A stretch of 64,000 bases of DNA from Myxococcus stipitatus (GTDB lineage: Bacteria; Myxococcota; Myxococcia; Myxococcales; Myxococcaceae), in NCBI RefSeq assembly GCF_038561935.1, contig NZ_CP102770.1:4526001-4590000 (forward strand). The letters are read 5' to 3'. How positions within the stretch are numbered: the stretch's first letter is position 1; the number at the start of each line of letters is the position of its first letter. Shown here piece by piece: positions 17,171-25,837 of this stretch. The notes below the pieces were generated by a model. That model worked only from the letters and a program-made list of their open reading frames with translations, did no database searches and was not told the origin of the DNA. Both the position numbers and the translations under genes were made by a program.

Positions 17171-18060
17171 GGGATTCGGCGATGCGGGATGCGAGCGCGA
17201 GGCACGCGCTGGCACCGGAGTGGAAGCGCTGGGTGGTGGAGAACCTCCTGCGCGGCGCGGAGGCGGAGGACCTGGTGCCCGTGCTGGCGCGGGCGGGGGT
17301 CGACGAGTCGCTCGCGCGTTCGGCCATCCATGCCGAGATGGAGGACCCCTGCTTCCAGGGCGCCGCGCGCGCCGTCGCGATGCAGCGGAAGCTGGAGGGC
17401 CTGCTCGACCTCTACGGCGACCTCCACCGCCAATCACAAAGCCATCCACATATCACCAGGCACGAGGTCCTCTCTCCGCGCGACTTCTTCGAGCACTATT
17501 ACTTCCAGAACCTGCCCGTGGTCTGTCGCGCGACGGTGCTGGAGGAGTCCGTGCTCCAGACGGCGCTGGAGCGCCTGGGGACCGCGACGCGAGGGGATTG
17601 GGATGCGAGTCTTCCCCTGGCGCCTCCCCAGGGAATCGTGGCGGGGCCCTCACCCGCGGGGCTGTGGAGCGACGCGCCGGGGACGGAGTTTCCCCTGGCA
17701 CCCTCGCGGCGCAACACGCTGGTCTGTCAGGTGCGAGGCCGGGGCCTGTTCGTGCTCGTGCCCGCGTATGCCTTGCATCGCGTGCGGGACGCCACGTCGG
17801 TTCCCGAGGGTGTCTTGCGTTGGGACGTGGAGCTGTCGCCCGGTGAGCTGTTGTTGTTGCCCGTGGGCTGGTGGTTCGCGTTTCGCTCGCCGGAGGGGGG
17901 AGTCGCCGTCACCTTCGACGCCTTCGCCGCGCCCGAACCCAATGTGGTTTGGACTCCCCGGCCGGAGTCCCGAGAGCCTACGCCTCCTCCTCGTCCTCGA
18001 GTCGCTGGAGGAGCTGCCGCGCCAGCCCCCGCAGGGCGGGAGAGCCCGGCTCGCGATTGA
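17167..18060 (+). CDS. Cupin_8-like protein, third paralogue, metal site lost
   Basis: 297 residues. The helical module (WKRWVVENLLRGAEAEDLV) and the cupin frame (FQNLPVVCRATVLEES, NTLVCQVRGRGLFVLVPA, LLLPVGWWFAF) align with the two upstream paralogues. Where they have LHHD this protein has LAPSRRN, and their GWWH is GWWF (Phe237), so no Fe ligand remains. It is therefore probably a non-catalytic partner or regulator of the second paralogue, with which it is coupled by the ATGA overlap. Its proline-rich tail overlaps the convergent gene (17978-18376) by 83 bases; the tail may be poorly conserved. Confidence 0.7.
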   Translation: MRDSAMRDASARHALAPEWKRWVVENLLRGAEAEDLVPVLARAGVDESLARSAIHAEMEDPCFQGAARAVAMQRKLEGLLDLYGDLHRQSQSHPHITRHEVLSPRDFFEHYYFQNLPVVCRATVLEESVLQTALERLGTATRGDWDASLPLAPPQGIVAGPSPAGLWSDAPGTEFPLAPSRRNTLVCQVRGRGLFVLVPAYALHRVRDATSVPEGVLRWDVELSPGELLLLPVGWWFAFRSPEGGVAVTFDAFAAPEPNVVWTPRPESREPTPPPRPRVAGGAAAPAPAGRESPARD

Positions 18061-18376
18061 GCCGCTCCAGGGAGTCCCGGATGGTGTCGAGTCGTCCGGC
18101 CTGCTCGAGAATCTTCAACGCTCGGAACTGCACCAGCTCCTCGGGGGGCATGGAGTGGGGGATGGGGGGCTGGCCGCGCAACGGGATGCGCCCGCGTTGT
18201 GACAGCAGGTCCACGAGCACGCCCACGTCTTCATCACCCAAGGGGCACACCGCTCGATTCCGCGCCGCGTCCGACATCTGCTCCAGTGCCTCCATCAGCT
18301 CTCCCCAGGCGAAACCGCGAGGTGGCGCTTTTCGCTCCGCCACCATTCGCCTGAGTTGCTCGCGTGTCGTCGGCAT
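17978..18376 (-). CDS. Hypothetical helical protein, last gene of the CHAT operon
   Basis: 132 residues, starting MPTTREQLRRMVAERKAPPR, with AGGAGTTGTC before the ATG. It is mostly charged helix, with a central LGDEDVGVLVDLLSQRG and a leucine-rich end that could be a coiled coil or HEAT-like pair. No family is recognised and there is no signal peptide. It starts 8 bases after the stop of the transglutaminase-like gene, so the two are very likely one transcript. Its 3' end runs under the tail of the third cupin gene. Confidence 0.65.
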   Translation of the reverse strand: MPTTREQLRRMVAERKAPPRGFAWGELMEALEQMSDAARNRAVCPLGDEDVGVLVDLLSQRGRIPLRGQPPIPHSMPPEELVQFRALKILEQAGRLDTIRDSLERLNREPGSPALRGLARQLLQRLEDEEEA

Positions 18377-18384
18377 GACAACTC

Positions 18385-19656
18385 CTAGCGTGTCCACATG
18401 ATGTCTATCTCCGGGACCTGCTCCGTCCCGACGGTGATGCCGAGCTCATTGCGCTCCAGGTCCACCTCCCAGAGCCGTCCATTCGCGCGCAGCGTCCCCA
18501 TCAGCAGGGGCAGCGTCGGGTGCAGGTAGCGACGCCGGAAGGACGACTCCTGGTTCAGTCTGACGGGCCGTCCGTCGGCCGGGGGCAGGGGCATGTCCAG
18601 CTCCACCGCTTCTGTCAGGAAGCAGGCGTCGTAGAGATAGAGCCGGCCGGAGTCCTCCAGGAAGTTGAGGCAGTGCCCGTCATCCCAGCCGGACATGAAA
18701 GCATACCGGGACTCCACGCGGCCGAGCAGCTCCACCGGCTCGTCCGGCGCGAAGGGATAACGCAGGCTGTCCTGGAAGCGTCCGTTGAGCCGCGTCAGTC
18801 GGCTGGGCTCGACCTGGTTGATGCCTGACGCGATGGCGACCAGCGCCTCCCAGCGCACCTCGTCCGTCCGCGGGTTCTCGTGTGGCAACAGATGCAGGGT
18901 GCGGCCCTCGAGCGTCACGCCCTGGCAGTTGGCGAGCTGCTGGAAGAGCTGGTACCAGCCGCCGCACATGCCGCCACCCACGGCGAGCATGTGGCGCACC
19001 GTCCACGCGGGCACGCCGTAGCGCAGCCCCGTCTCGGGCAGCCCTCGCAGCAGCGCGTCGCAGATGTCCTTGCGCGACTCGAGCCCCGCGCACCAGCGCG
19101 AGGACCAGCGCAAGAGCGGCGTGTACGCGCCGCGCGGAGGGGCGCCCGTCTCTCCCTGCCGCATGGGCGCGCCCGTGGTGAACAGCTCATGGCGGCTGTT
19201 GCCCAGGAAGAGCTTGCGCGGCGTGCCGTCCGCGTCCGTCCACTCCGCGAACCACTGGAGCTCCAGCGCGTGGACACCGATGTGATTGGGCAGGGGCCGG
19301 TTGAAGTGCACGGGCTCCGCGAGCGTGTTCCACCCCGCCGTGCGCTCCAGGCTCACCGGATGCGGCCCGAGCCACCGCACCGAGGTGTTCACCGCGGCCG
19401 CGGGGCACAGCGAGGGACCAAAGGCACTCAGCTCGAACGACGCGGGGACGAAGTGGTTGGCCAGCAATGACACGCGGACGGAGGGGCGGCTTCCTCGGAC
19501 GTAGGCGACGGGCTCGGAGCGCTCGCCGCGAATCCACTCGGGCTGCTCCCCCAGACGCGCGTCCGTCACGGGATTCCACAAGGGAATCGTGCGGCTCTCC
19601 GTGTCTCCCCGGTCGAAGTGCAGGCTGTAGATGGCCAGCGGTTCCGCGTGGTGCAT
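18385..19656 (-). CDS. Protein with transglutaminase-like Cys/His/Asp arrangement, unknown role
   Basis: 423 residues. The N-terminal ~210 residues look like a beta-rich domain. Then GGGMCGGWYQLFQQLANCQG has Cys231 at the start of a helix as in the transglutaminase-like core; His328 lies in DDGHCLNFL and Asp343 in LYLYDACF, in the right order and spacing for a Cys-His-Asp triad. Members of that fold can be peptidases, cross-linkers or non-enzymes. The start at 19656 has GGGGAGGTGGAC upstream. It sits 84 bases after the CHAT gene and 8 before the small helical protein. No signal peptide is visible. The assignment is from motifs only. Confidence 0.6.
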   Translation of the reverse strand: MHHAEPLAIYSLHFDRGDTESRTIPLWNPVTDARLGEQPEWIRGERSEPVAYVRGSRPSVRVSLLANHFVPASFELSAFGPSLCPAAAVNTSVRWLGPHPVSLERTAGWNTLAEPVHFNRPLPNHIGVHALELQWFAEWTDADGTPRKLFLGNSRHELFTTGAPMRQGETGAPPRGAYTPLLRWSSRWCAGLESRKDICDALLRGLPETGLRYGVPAWTVRHMLAVGGGMCGGWYQLFQQLANCQGVTLEGRTLHLLPHENPRTDEVRWEALVAIASGINQVEPSRLTRLNGRFQDSLRYPFAPDEPVELLGRVESRYAFMSGWDDGHCLNFLEDSGRLYLYDACFLTEAVELDMPLPPADGRPVRLNQESSFRRRYLHPTLPLLMGTLRANGRLWEVDLERNELGITVGTEQVPEIDIMWTR

Positions 19657-19740
19657 GTCCACCTCCCCCTCATCCGTGCCGGTGGGGCACGGACACGGCA
19701 TCACGGCATCCGGCGGCCCCCCCAAGGGCCACCGGTGGAC

Positions 19741-22503
19741 CTACTCATACAACAACACGCGAGTCACCCACGGTGCGCTTTTCACCTCGCGCAACCAACG
19801 CAGGCGCTCCGCGCGCAGTGCCACCGCGGGAGCCGCGCCACCATGGATGCGCTCGCGCACCCCCTGGAAGAAGCGGCCCGCTGAGTCGGGAATGTCCACC
19901 GTCGCCGCGAACACCGCGCGCGCGCCCGCGCCCACGAAGGCCTGGGGCAGGGAAGAGGTCTGATGCAGCAGCGGAGGCAGCCGCGCCGCGCTGCACGCGC
20001 CCAGGAGCACCACCGGCGCGCCCTCCAGGCGGATCTGCTTGAGCGCCTCGGACGTGAGCGCGTAGCGCCCGTCGTACTCCGGGGCGAGCGCGATCACGGG
20101 CGCTTCCGACAGGCTCCGGTCCACCACGCCGTGCGCGTGGAACTCGATGTCGGTGGCCCGGCTCATCGCCTCCATCACGCGCGACGGCGTGGCCTGGGCA
20201 CCCGACAGCTCCATCGACGCGCCGATGGGCGCGGGCGTGGTGTCCCACGAGGACAGCCTCGCCAGGCCCAGGCCCGGGGGCGTCTCCACGTTGGCGATCA
20301 TCAGGTGCAGGGGCGACGGCTGCTTCTTCTGGGGCGAGGTGGCGGTCGACGCCACGCGGTAGCTCCACGCCATCTCGGGCGGCAGGAGCCCGGAGCGGCT
20401 GTCCAGCGGCGGCGCGGCGAGCACATCGACCTGGGGACAGGCGCGCAGCGTGGCCAGCACCTTCTCGGGCACCAGGCCCGTGAGGTCCTCGCCCAAGGGC
20501 TCCTTGCGCGTGGCGTCGTAGTGGCCCAGCACCTGCCCGCGAGGCCCCATCGCCACCACCACCGTGCGCTCGGCCTCCATCGCCGCCACGAGCGCGCACT
20601 GCGTCGGAGGCTTCACGCCCAGCTGGCGGGCCACGACCCCGGGGACCTCGGTGAAGGCATCCACCTCGCCCGCCGTGACGGCCAGCGTCTGGTAGGCCAC
20701 CGCCGCGGCATCCCGCACGTCCGAGTCCAGGGCCATCAGCGGCTCGGCGTCGCGGATGACGGCGTTGAGGAGCTTGTTGCCCGCGGCCCGGTTCTTCAAC
20801 AGCTCGAGCCGCGCCTCGACGAGCCGTGCCAGCAATTGGCGTCCAGGGGTCTCGCGCGTGGCGCGGACGCGGTCCAGCTCCGCGCGAATCTGCGCCTCGT
20901 CCTCGGGCTTGCGGTCCAACCGCATGAGGTCGGCGAGAATCCATGCGCCGATGAGCCCGACGGTGGGCTGGCAGGTCTGGGCTTGCAGCAAGGCGCGGCG
21001 GGCCTCGTGAGGACGCAGGCGCATCAGCTCCAGGGCCGCGATGTTGCGATACGTGTAGTTCTTCACGTCGCACGTGTCGGGCGCCCGGGCCAGGTACTCG
21101 TCGAGGTACGCGCGCGCGGAGGCGATCCGGAACTGGAAGCGCGCGGCCTGGGCCATGGCGCGCAGGGCCGCGGACTCCAGCTCCCACTCGCCCATCGACT
21201 GCGCCTCGCGCCAGCTCGCGCGAGCGGTCTCCTCCGCCTCCGAGAGGCGATTGGCCGACGTCGCGCGGTGGCTCATCTTGCGCAGCAGCTCCGCGCAGCG
21301 TGGACGCAGGTTCTTCTCCCGACACGCCGTCAGCGCGGCCTTGAGGCGCTGCCCCGCCCGCCAGGACTCGCCCGCCAGGTCCTCCTGCCGCGCCAGCTCG
21401 TCCTGGACGAGGAGCGCGATCCACGGGTCGTTCCACGCGGCGGCCACGCGCTCGAGCTCCCCTTGAGGGCCCTTCGAGTTGGGCGTCAGCAGCCGCGCGC
21501 CCAGGAGCAGGTCGTACTCACCGGCGCCCCGCAGGCGCGTGAGGAAGTCCTCCGACGCGGGCTGGCGCTCCCGGACGAGGCGCGCGTACTCGGCGGCCAG
21601 CGGCGCGCGCCGGCTGAAGTCTCGCGTGGCGATGGTCCGGGTGTGGGTCTCCAGCGCCGTGTCGCCATGGATGCGGTCCAGCGTCTGCGCCAGCGGGAGC
21701 AGCTCCATCAGCCGGGCGGAGGTGGGGGCGGTGCGGACGGCGTCGTAATAGAGGCCGCGCGCGATGCCTGGATGTTGCCGGGCCTCTTCGAGCGGGAGGG
21801 GGAGGTGTGAATCCTGAGCCAGGCGGGTGAACGCGGACTGGGTCCGTTTCCAGGACGCGGCCCGCTGCGCCACGGACGCGCGGAGGGCGGCGGCGTTCTC
21901 CCGAGCCTCCGTGCTCCAGCCCGGCTCGCCCAGGCGGGCCACCTCGTCGAAGACGGAGGCCGCGAGCAATTGCAGGCCCATGGCCCGCAGCACGAGCGCC
22001 CGGTTCCACAGGGCCTGGGGGTGGCGCGGGGCGGTCTCCAGCAGGGTGTCGAGCTGGGCCAATGCCTCGTCATGCTTCTTGAGCAGGAAGATGGCGACGG
22101 CCTGGTCGTTGTCGCGGTTCACCGACGCAGGAGCCTGCGACAGGTGCGCGAGCGCCTGCTGGGGGTCGCCATGGAGCAGGTAGGAGGCCGCGATTCCGGC
22201 CCGGTCTCCCTTCTCCTCGAGCCGCGCGAGCTCGCGCAGGGGGACGGCGATGGACGGCCGCTCCTCGCGCGGGAGCGAATAGGGACGATAGACATCCGCG
22301 GTCGCGACGCTGAGGCGGGCCTCCAGCGGGCGGGTGCGGGTGTCTGTGAGCCACAGCACCTCGGCGTGGCGGTCGGCCAGGGGACCGGAGCGCGCGATGA
22401 GAATCGCGGGGAACACAAGCAAGGGAATGAGATGCCAGGCACGCAGACGCGGCACGCGTCGCCCGCGTTTGGACTGCCCTGGTGCATCCAGCTCGCCTGC
22501 CAT
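19741..22503 (-). CDS. Membrane-anchored CHAT-domain protein with TPR-like helical region
   Basis: 920 residues. A basic N-terminus is followed by one membrane segment (WHLIPLLVFPAILIA, about 23-37). The long middle is helical with TPR-like units (KKHDEALAQLDTLLETAPRH). The C-terminal ~200 residues form a CHAT domain, a caspase-like peptidase: His791 in EFHAHGV and Cys837 in VVLLGACSA form the expected dyad, followed by FVGAGARAVFAATVDIPD. CHAT proteins are peptidases in some known systems, including a CRISPR-linked one, but many have no known target. The start at 22503 follows GGGGAGGGTC; an upstream ATG at 22536 is possible. It heads a three-gene operon. Confidence 0.8.
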   Translation of the reverse strand: MAGELDAPGQSKRGRRVPRLRAWHLIPLLVFPAILIARSGPLADRHAEVLWLTDTRTRPLEARLSVATADVYRPYSLPREERPSIAVPLRELARLEEKGDRAGIAASYLLHGDPQQALAHLSQAPASVNRDNDQAVAIFLLKKHDEALAQLDTLLETAPRHPQALWNRALVLRAMGLQLLAASVFDEVARLGEPGWSTEARENAAALRASVAQRAASWKRTQSAFTRLAQDSHLPLPLEEARQHPGIARGLYYDAVRTAPTSARLMELLPLAQTLDRIHGDTALETHTRTIATRDFSRRAPLAAEYARLVRERQPASEDFLTRLRGAGEYDLLLGARLLTPNSKGPQGELERVAAAWNDPWIALLVQDELARQEDLAGESWRAGQRLKAALTACREKNLRPRCAELLRKMSHRATSANRLSEAEETARASWREAQSMGEWELESAALRAMAQAARFQFRIASARAYLDEYLARAPDTCDVKNYTYRNIAALELMRLRPHEARRALLQAQTCQPTVGLIGAWILADLMRLDRKPEDEAQIRAELDRVRATRETPGRQLLARLVEARLELLKNRAAGNKLLNAVIRDAEPLMALDSDVRDAAAVAYQTLAVTAGEVDAFTEVPGVVARQLGVKPPTQCALVAAMEAERTVVVAMGPRGQVLGHYDATRKEPLGEDLTGLVPEKVLATLRACPQVDVLAAPPLDSRSGLLPPEMAWSYRVASTATSPQKKQPSPLHLMIANVETPPGLGLARLSSWDTTPAPIGASMELSGAQATPSRVMEAMSRATDIEFHAHGVVDRSLSEAPVIALAPEYDGRYALTSEALKQIRLEGAPVVLLGACSAARLPPLLHQTSSLPQAFVGAGARAVFAATVDIPDSAGRFFQGVRERIHGGAAPAVALRAERLRWLREVKSAPWVTRVLLYE

Positions 22504-22680
22504 CCGCTGGACCCTCCCCGTCACTCCGCGTCCCATGGCGCGGAGTCATCGCTAAGACTCCCGGTCTTATGCCAAGAACGCGGACCGGGACAAATCGTGA
22601 GAAATAAGCGCACCTTCGGGCGAAATGACGAACTGAGTCATGCCGACCCACGACAGACGCCCGAGGGGTAGGGTGTGGAT

Positions 22681-23631
22681 ATGTTCATTGTCATCCTAGG
22701 CGGAGGAGTGTCGGGCCTGACGTGTGGAATCCGCTTGTTGGAGGCGGGACACTCGGTGGAGGTCTGGGCCCGGGAGTTGTCGCCGCACACGACGTCGGAT
22801 GTCGCCGCGGCTGTCTGGTATCCCTACCGGGCGTGGCCGCAGGAGCGCGTCAATGTCTGGGCGAAGCGGACCTACGAGGTGCTGGAGTCCCTGTCCCGCG
22901 AGCGTCCTGAAGCGGGCATCCGGATGATTCCTGGCGTGGAAGTGTTTCGCCGCCCCGTCGAGGACCCCTGGTGGCGCGACAGCGTCCCGGACTTCCGCAG
23001 GGCGCGCCCCGAGGAGCTTCCGCCTGGATTGTTGGAGGGTTACTACTTCTCCGCGCCGGTCATCGAGATGCCGCGCTATCTGCCATTCCTGATGGCGCGC
23101 GTGCGGGAGTTGGGAGGGCGCATCATCCAGCGTGAGGTGCGCTCACTGGAGGAGGCGTGGGCGCGAGCGCCGGTGGTGGTCAACTGCATGGGCCTGGGGG
23201 CGCGCGAGGTGGTGGGCGACGAGTCGCTCTTCCCGATTCGCGGTGAGGTGTTGCGTGTGACACCCCCGCCCACGAACCGCTTCATCTTCGATGACGAGTG
23301 CGAGCAGGGGATTGCCTATGTGATTCCGCGCTCGGAGGACTGCATCCTGGGTGGCACGGTGGAGGAGGGCAACGCGTCCCTGGTGCCGGACGCGGCGGTG
23401 GCTCGGGGCATCCTGGAGCGCAACGCGCCGCTGTTGCCACCGGGTGCGGTGTTTCGCGTCGTGGAGCACAAGGTGGGACTGCGCCCCGGGCGGCCCTCGG
23501 TGCGGGTGGAGGCGGAGGTGTCCGGGGAGCGGGTGGTGGTGCACGACTACGGGCACGGCGGGGCGGGCGTCACGCTCTCCTGGGGCTGCGCGGAGGAGGT
23601 CGTGACGCGGGTGGCGGCGCACGCGCGCTGA
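22681..23631 (+). CDS. D-amino-acid oxidase-like FAD enzyme
   Basis: 316 residues. It begins with FIVILGGGVSGLTCGIRLLE, a dinucleotide-binding site, followed by TTSDVAAAVWYPYR, typical of D-amino-acid oxidases. Later blocks are VVVNCMGLGAREVVGD, ILGGTVEEGN, the substrate region GLRPGRPSVRVE, and a C-terminal HDYGHGGAGVTLSWG that binds FAD. Expected reaction: oxidative deamination of D-amino acids to keto acids. ATG at 22681 is chosen; GTG at 22675 is an alternative, both after GAGGGGTAGGG. It converges on the D-aminoacylase gene with a 4-base gap, a fitting partner: the deacylase frees D-amino acids that this enzyme could then oxidise. Confidence 0.85.
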   Translation: MFIVILGGGVSGLTCGIRLLEAGHSVEVWARELSPHTTSDVAAAVWYPYRAWPQERVNVWAKRTYEVLESLSRERPEAGIRMIPGVEVFRRPVEDPWWRDSVPDFRRARPEELPPGLLEGYYFSAPVIEMPRYLPFLMARVRELGGRIIQREVRSLEEAWARAPVVVNCMGLGAREVVGDESLFPIRGEVLRVTPPPTNRFIFDDECEQGIAYVIPRSEDCILGGTVEEGNASLVPDAAVARGILERNAPLLPPGAVFRVVEHKVGLRPGRPSVRVEAEVSGERVVVHDYGHGGAGVTLSWGCAEEVVTRVAAHAR

Positions 23632-23635
23632 GGCG

Positions 23636-25378
23636 TCAGGCGCGAGCGCGGAGCACGGTGCCGAAGCCGCGCTCACGTCCGAGCGCGGGGGACACGGCGC
23701 CGAGGCTCACGGCTTCGCGGCCGGAGATGAGGACGGACTTCACGGCGGCGTCGTTGCGGCGCACCAGGCGGACGAAGCCGCCGAAGTTCTCCATGGGGGC
23801 CTCGGCGATTTCGTCGAGGCTCGAGTCGAGGCCCTCGGGGTTGATGACGACGAGGTCCGCGCGGCGGCCCTCGGCGAGGACTCCCGCGTCGAGGCCGAAC
23901 CACTCGCCGATTTCACCGGTGAGTCGGTGGACGGCGCGCTCGGTGGACATGAAGGGCTCGCCGCGCTTCTCGGCTTCGCGGACCAGGCGCAGGAGGCGGA
24001 GGGGGAAGTTGTAGTGAGCCATGTTGCGCAGGTGGGCGCCCGCGTCGGAGAAGCCCACGAGGATGTCTGGGTGGCGGCAGATGAACTCCAGCTCCTCGCG
24101 CCGGTCATTGGCCATGACGGTGTACCAGCGCAGGGCGTCTCCGTGAGTGGCGACGAGGTCGAGGAAGACATCCACGGCGTCGCGGGATTGGTCCTGGGCG
24201 ATTTGGGCGAAGGACTTGCCGACCAGGGTGGGGTCGGGGCACTGGAGGATGCGGGACTGGTTGAAGTCGCGGTGGAAGGCGCGAGGGAGGAAGCGGTTGG
24301 TCCATTCCGCGCGGAAGCGGGAGCGGTAGGCGGGGTCGTTGAGGAGCCCTGTGCGTGAGGCGGCGTCCTGGAGGTGGAGGGCGGCGGCGCCGGCGCCGAA
24401 CTCCTCGAAGACGACGAGGTCGATGCCATCGGCCCACAGGTCGAAGATTTCAGGCAGGGCCTGCCAGCGGAAGTTGGCGCCGAGGAGTCGGTTGGCGACG
24501 CGGGAGAGGACGCCGATGAGGCGGTGGATGCCTCGACTGGCGCGAGGGTCCATCATGGAGATGACGGTGGTCTTCAGCGTCGGGCGCCACAGGCCCATGC
24601 TCTCGAGGAGGAAGAGGACGACGTTGACCTTGGTGCTGATGTTGGGGACGCCTTGGAAGACGCGGCCCTTCTCGCGAAGGAGGCGGGTGAGGCGGCGGTA
24701 TTCGCTCCAGCGGGCGTAGGTGGAGGGAAGGGGGCGGCTGCGGATGTCTCGGGTGCCGCCCATCTTGTCCCACTTGAGGGTCATGATGGACAGGCCGAGG
24801 TAGCCCAGGTCGAGGCCTTCGCGGACGAGGGACTCCATGCGGCGCAGCTCGTCCTCGCTGGGGCGGACGTTGGAGTCGAGGCTGCGGTGGAGGCCCAGGG
24901 TGTGGGCGCGCAGCGCGGAGTGGCCCAGGAAGGAGGCGACGTTGGGGCCGAGGGGGAGGGCTTGGAGGTGCTCCAGGTAGCTGGAGAGCGAGTCCCACGT
25001 CTTGCGCTCCTCGAGGAGGGAGCGGACGGTGGCGTAGGGGATGGCCTCGACGCGGCAGAACATGTCCGCGAGGTCCTCGGCGGAGCCGAGGGCGAGGCTG
25101 AGTGAGCAGCTCCCGAGGACCACGGAGGTGACACCGTGGCGGACGGACTCGGAGAGGGAGGGCGCCAGCTCGACTTCGGCGTCGTAGTGGGTGTGGAAGT
25201 CGATGAAGCCGGGAGTCACCCAGTGGCCCGTGGCGTCAATGACGCGAGTCCCTGGTGCGCGAGGGATGGGGGCCGGGGAGAGCGTGGTGACGGTGCCCCC
25301 TGTGATGCCGACGTTGAGCTTCCGAGGGGCATTGCCCAGACCATCGAACACGAGGCCGTTCTCGACGATGAGGTCCAT
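23636..25378 (-). CDS. N-acyl-D-amino-acid deacylase-like amidohydrolase
   Basis: 580 residues. The amidohydrolase pattern is clear: metal motif HTHYD in TPGFIDFHTHYDAEVELAP, then GVTSVVLGSCSLSLA, a later SDAGAHLRNMAHYN with the catalytic Asp, and a closing GRRADLVVINPEG composite sandwich end. This arrangement is that of the D-aminoacylase branch, Zn-dependent and hydrolysing N-acyl-D-amino acids; the exact substrate is uncertain. The start at 25378 begins MDLIVENGLVFDG, the usual family opening. An upstream extension to 25450 has no support. It converges on the D-amino-acid oxidase gene. Confidence 0.8.
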   Translation of the reverse strand: MDLIVENGLVFDGLGNAPRKLNVGITGGTVTTLSPAPIPRAPGTRVIDATGHWVTPGFIDFHTHYDAEVELAPSLSESVRHGVTSVVLGSCSLSLALGSAEDLADMFCRVEAIPYATVRSLLEERKTWDSLSSYLEHLQALPLGPNVASFLGHSALRAHTLGLHRSLDSNVRPSEDELRRMESLVREGLDLGYLGLSIMTLKWDKMGGTRDIRSRPLPSTYARWSEYRRLTRLLREKGRVFQGVPNISTKVNVVLFLLESMGLWRPTLKTTVISMMDPRASRGIHRLIGVLSRVANRLLGANFRWQALPEIFDLWADGIDLVVFEEFGAGAAALHLQDAASRTGLLNDPAYRSRFRAEWTNRFLPRAFHRDFNQSRILQCPDPTLVGKSFAQIAQDQSRDAVDVFLDLVATHGDALRWYTVMANDRREELEFICRHPDILVGFSDAGAHLRNMAHYNFPLRLLRLVREAEKRGEPFMSTERAVHRLTGEIGEWFGLDAGVLAEGRRADLVVINPEGLDSSLDEIAEAPMENFGGFVRLVRRNDAAVKSVLISGREAVSLGAVSPALGRERGFGTVLRARA

Positions 25379-25478
25379 GTCTCCGAGCTTAGCGCGGAGA
25401 ATGATTCGGTGTACCGAGGTCTGTTCGGAGGCCGTGCGAACGAGGCACAATGTCTGTCACTTGCGGCAGGGGGAATTC

Positions 25479-25697
25479 ATGGTGGGGCAACTGCGCCCGC
25501 TGATTGGGAAACGAGCCCTGGCCCTGCTGCTGCTGGTCCTCCCTGGCTGTGTCCTGTTTCAGGGGCCTCCTCGCCCCGTTCATGCGCCACCAGAAGAATC
25601 GGCGCGGCTGAAGATTCCGCTCGCGATGCCAACGGAGGGACGCCAGGTCATCAGCGGCGCAACTGGTGGCCTTGACGCGCGCACGAGGCATCGCTAG
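25479..25697 (+). CDS. Small lipoprotein, unknown
   Basis: 72 residues. AGGGGGAATTC precedes the ATG. The signal region RALALLLLVLPGC ends in a lipobox Cys, followed by a short proline-rich mature part (PPRPVHAPPEESARLK). No domain is recognised. It is divergent from the deacylase gene with about 100 bases between the starts. Confidence 0.6.
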   Translation: MVGQLRPLIGKRALALLLLVLPGCVLFQGPPRPVHAPPEESARLKIPLAMPTEGRQVISGATGGLDARTRHR

Positions 25698-25837
25698 CTT
25701 CTGCGCTTCCTCTCGACGTGGCGCCGCAGCGCCTCTCGCGTGACCTCCGCTACATTCAGAGCTGAAGCCCCCGGCGTAGAGTCACTACGTCCAGTGTGGT
25801 GCGTGCGCTCTCTCGGTCATGACGTATTGCTCAATCC

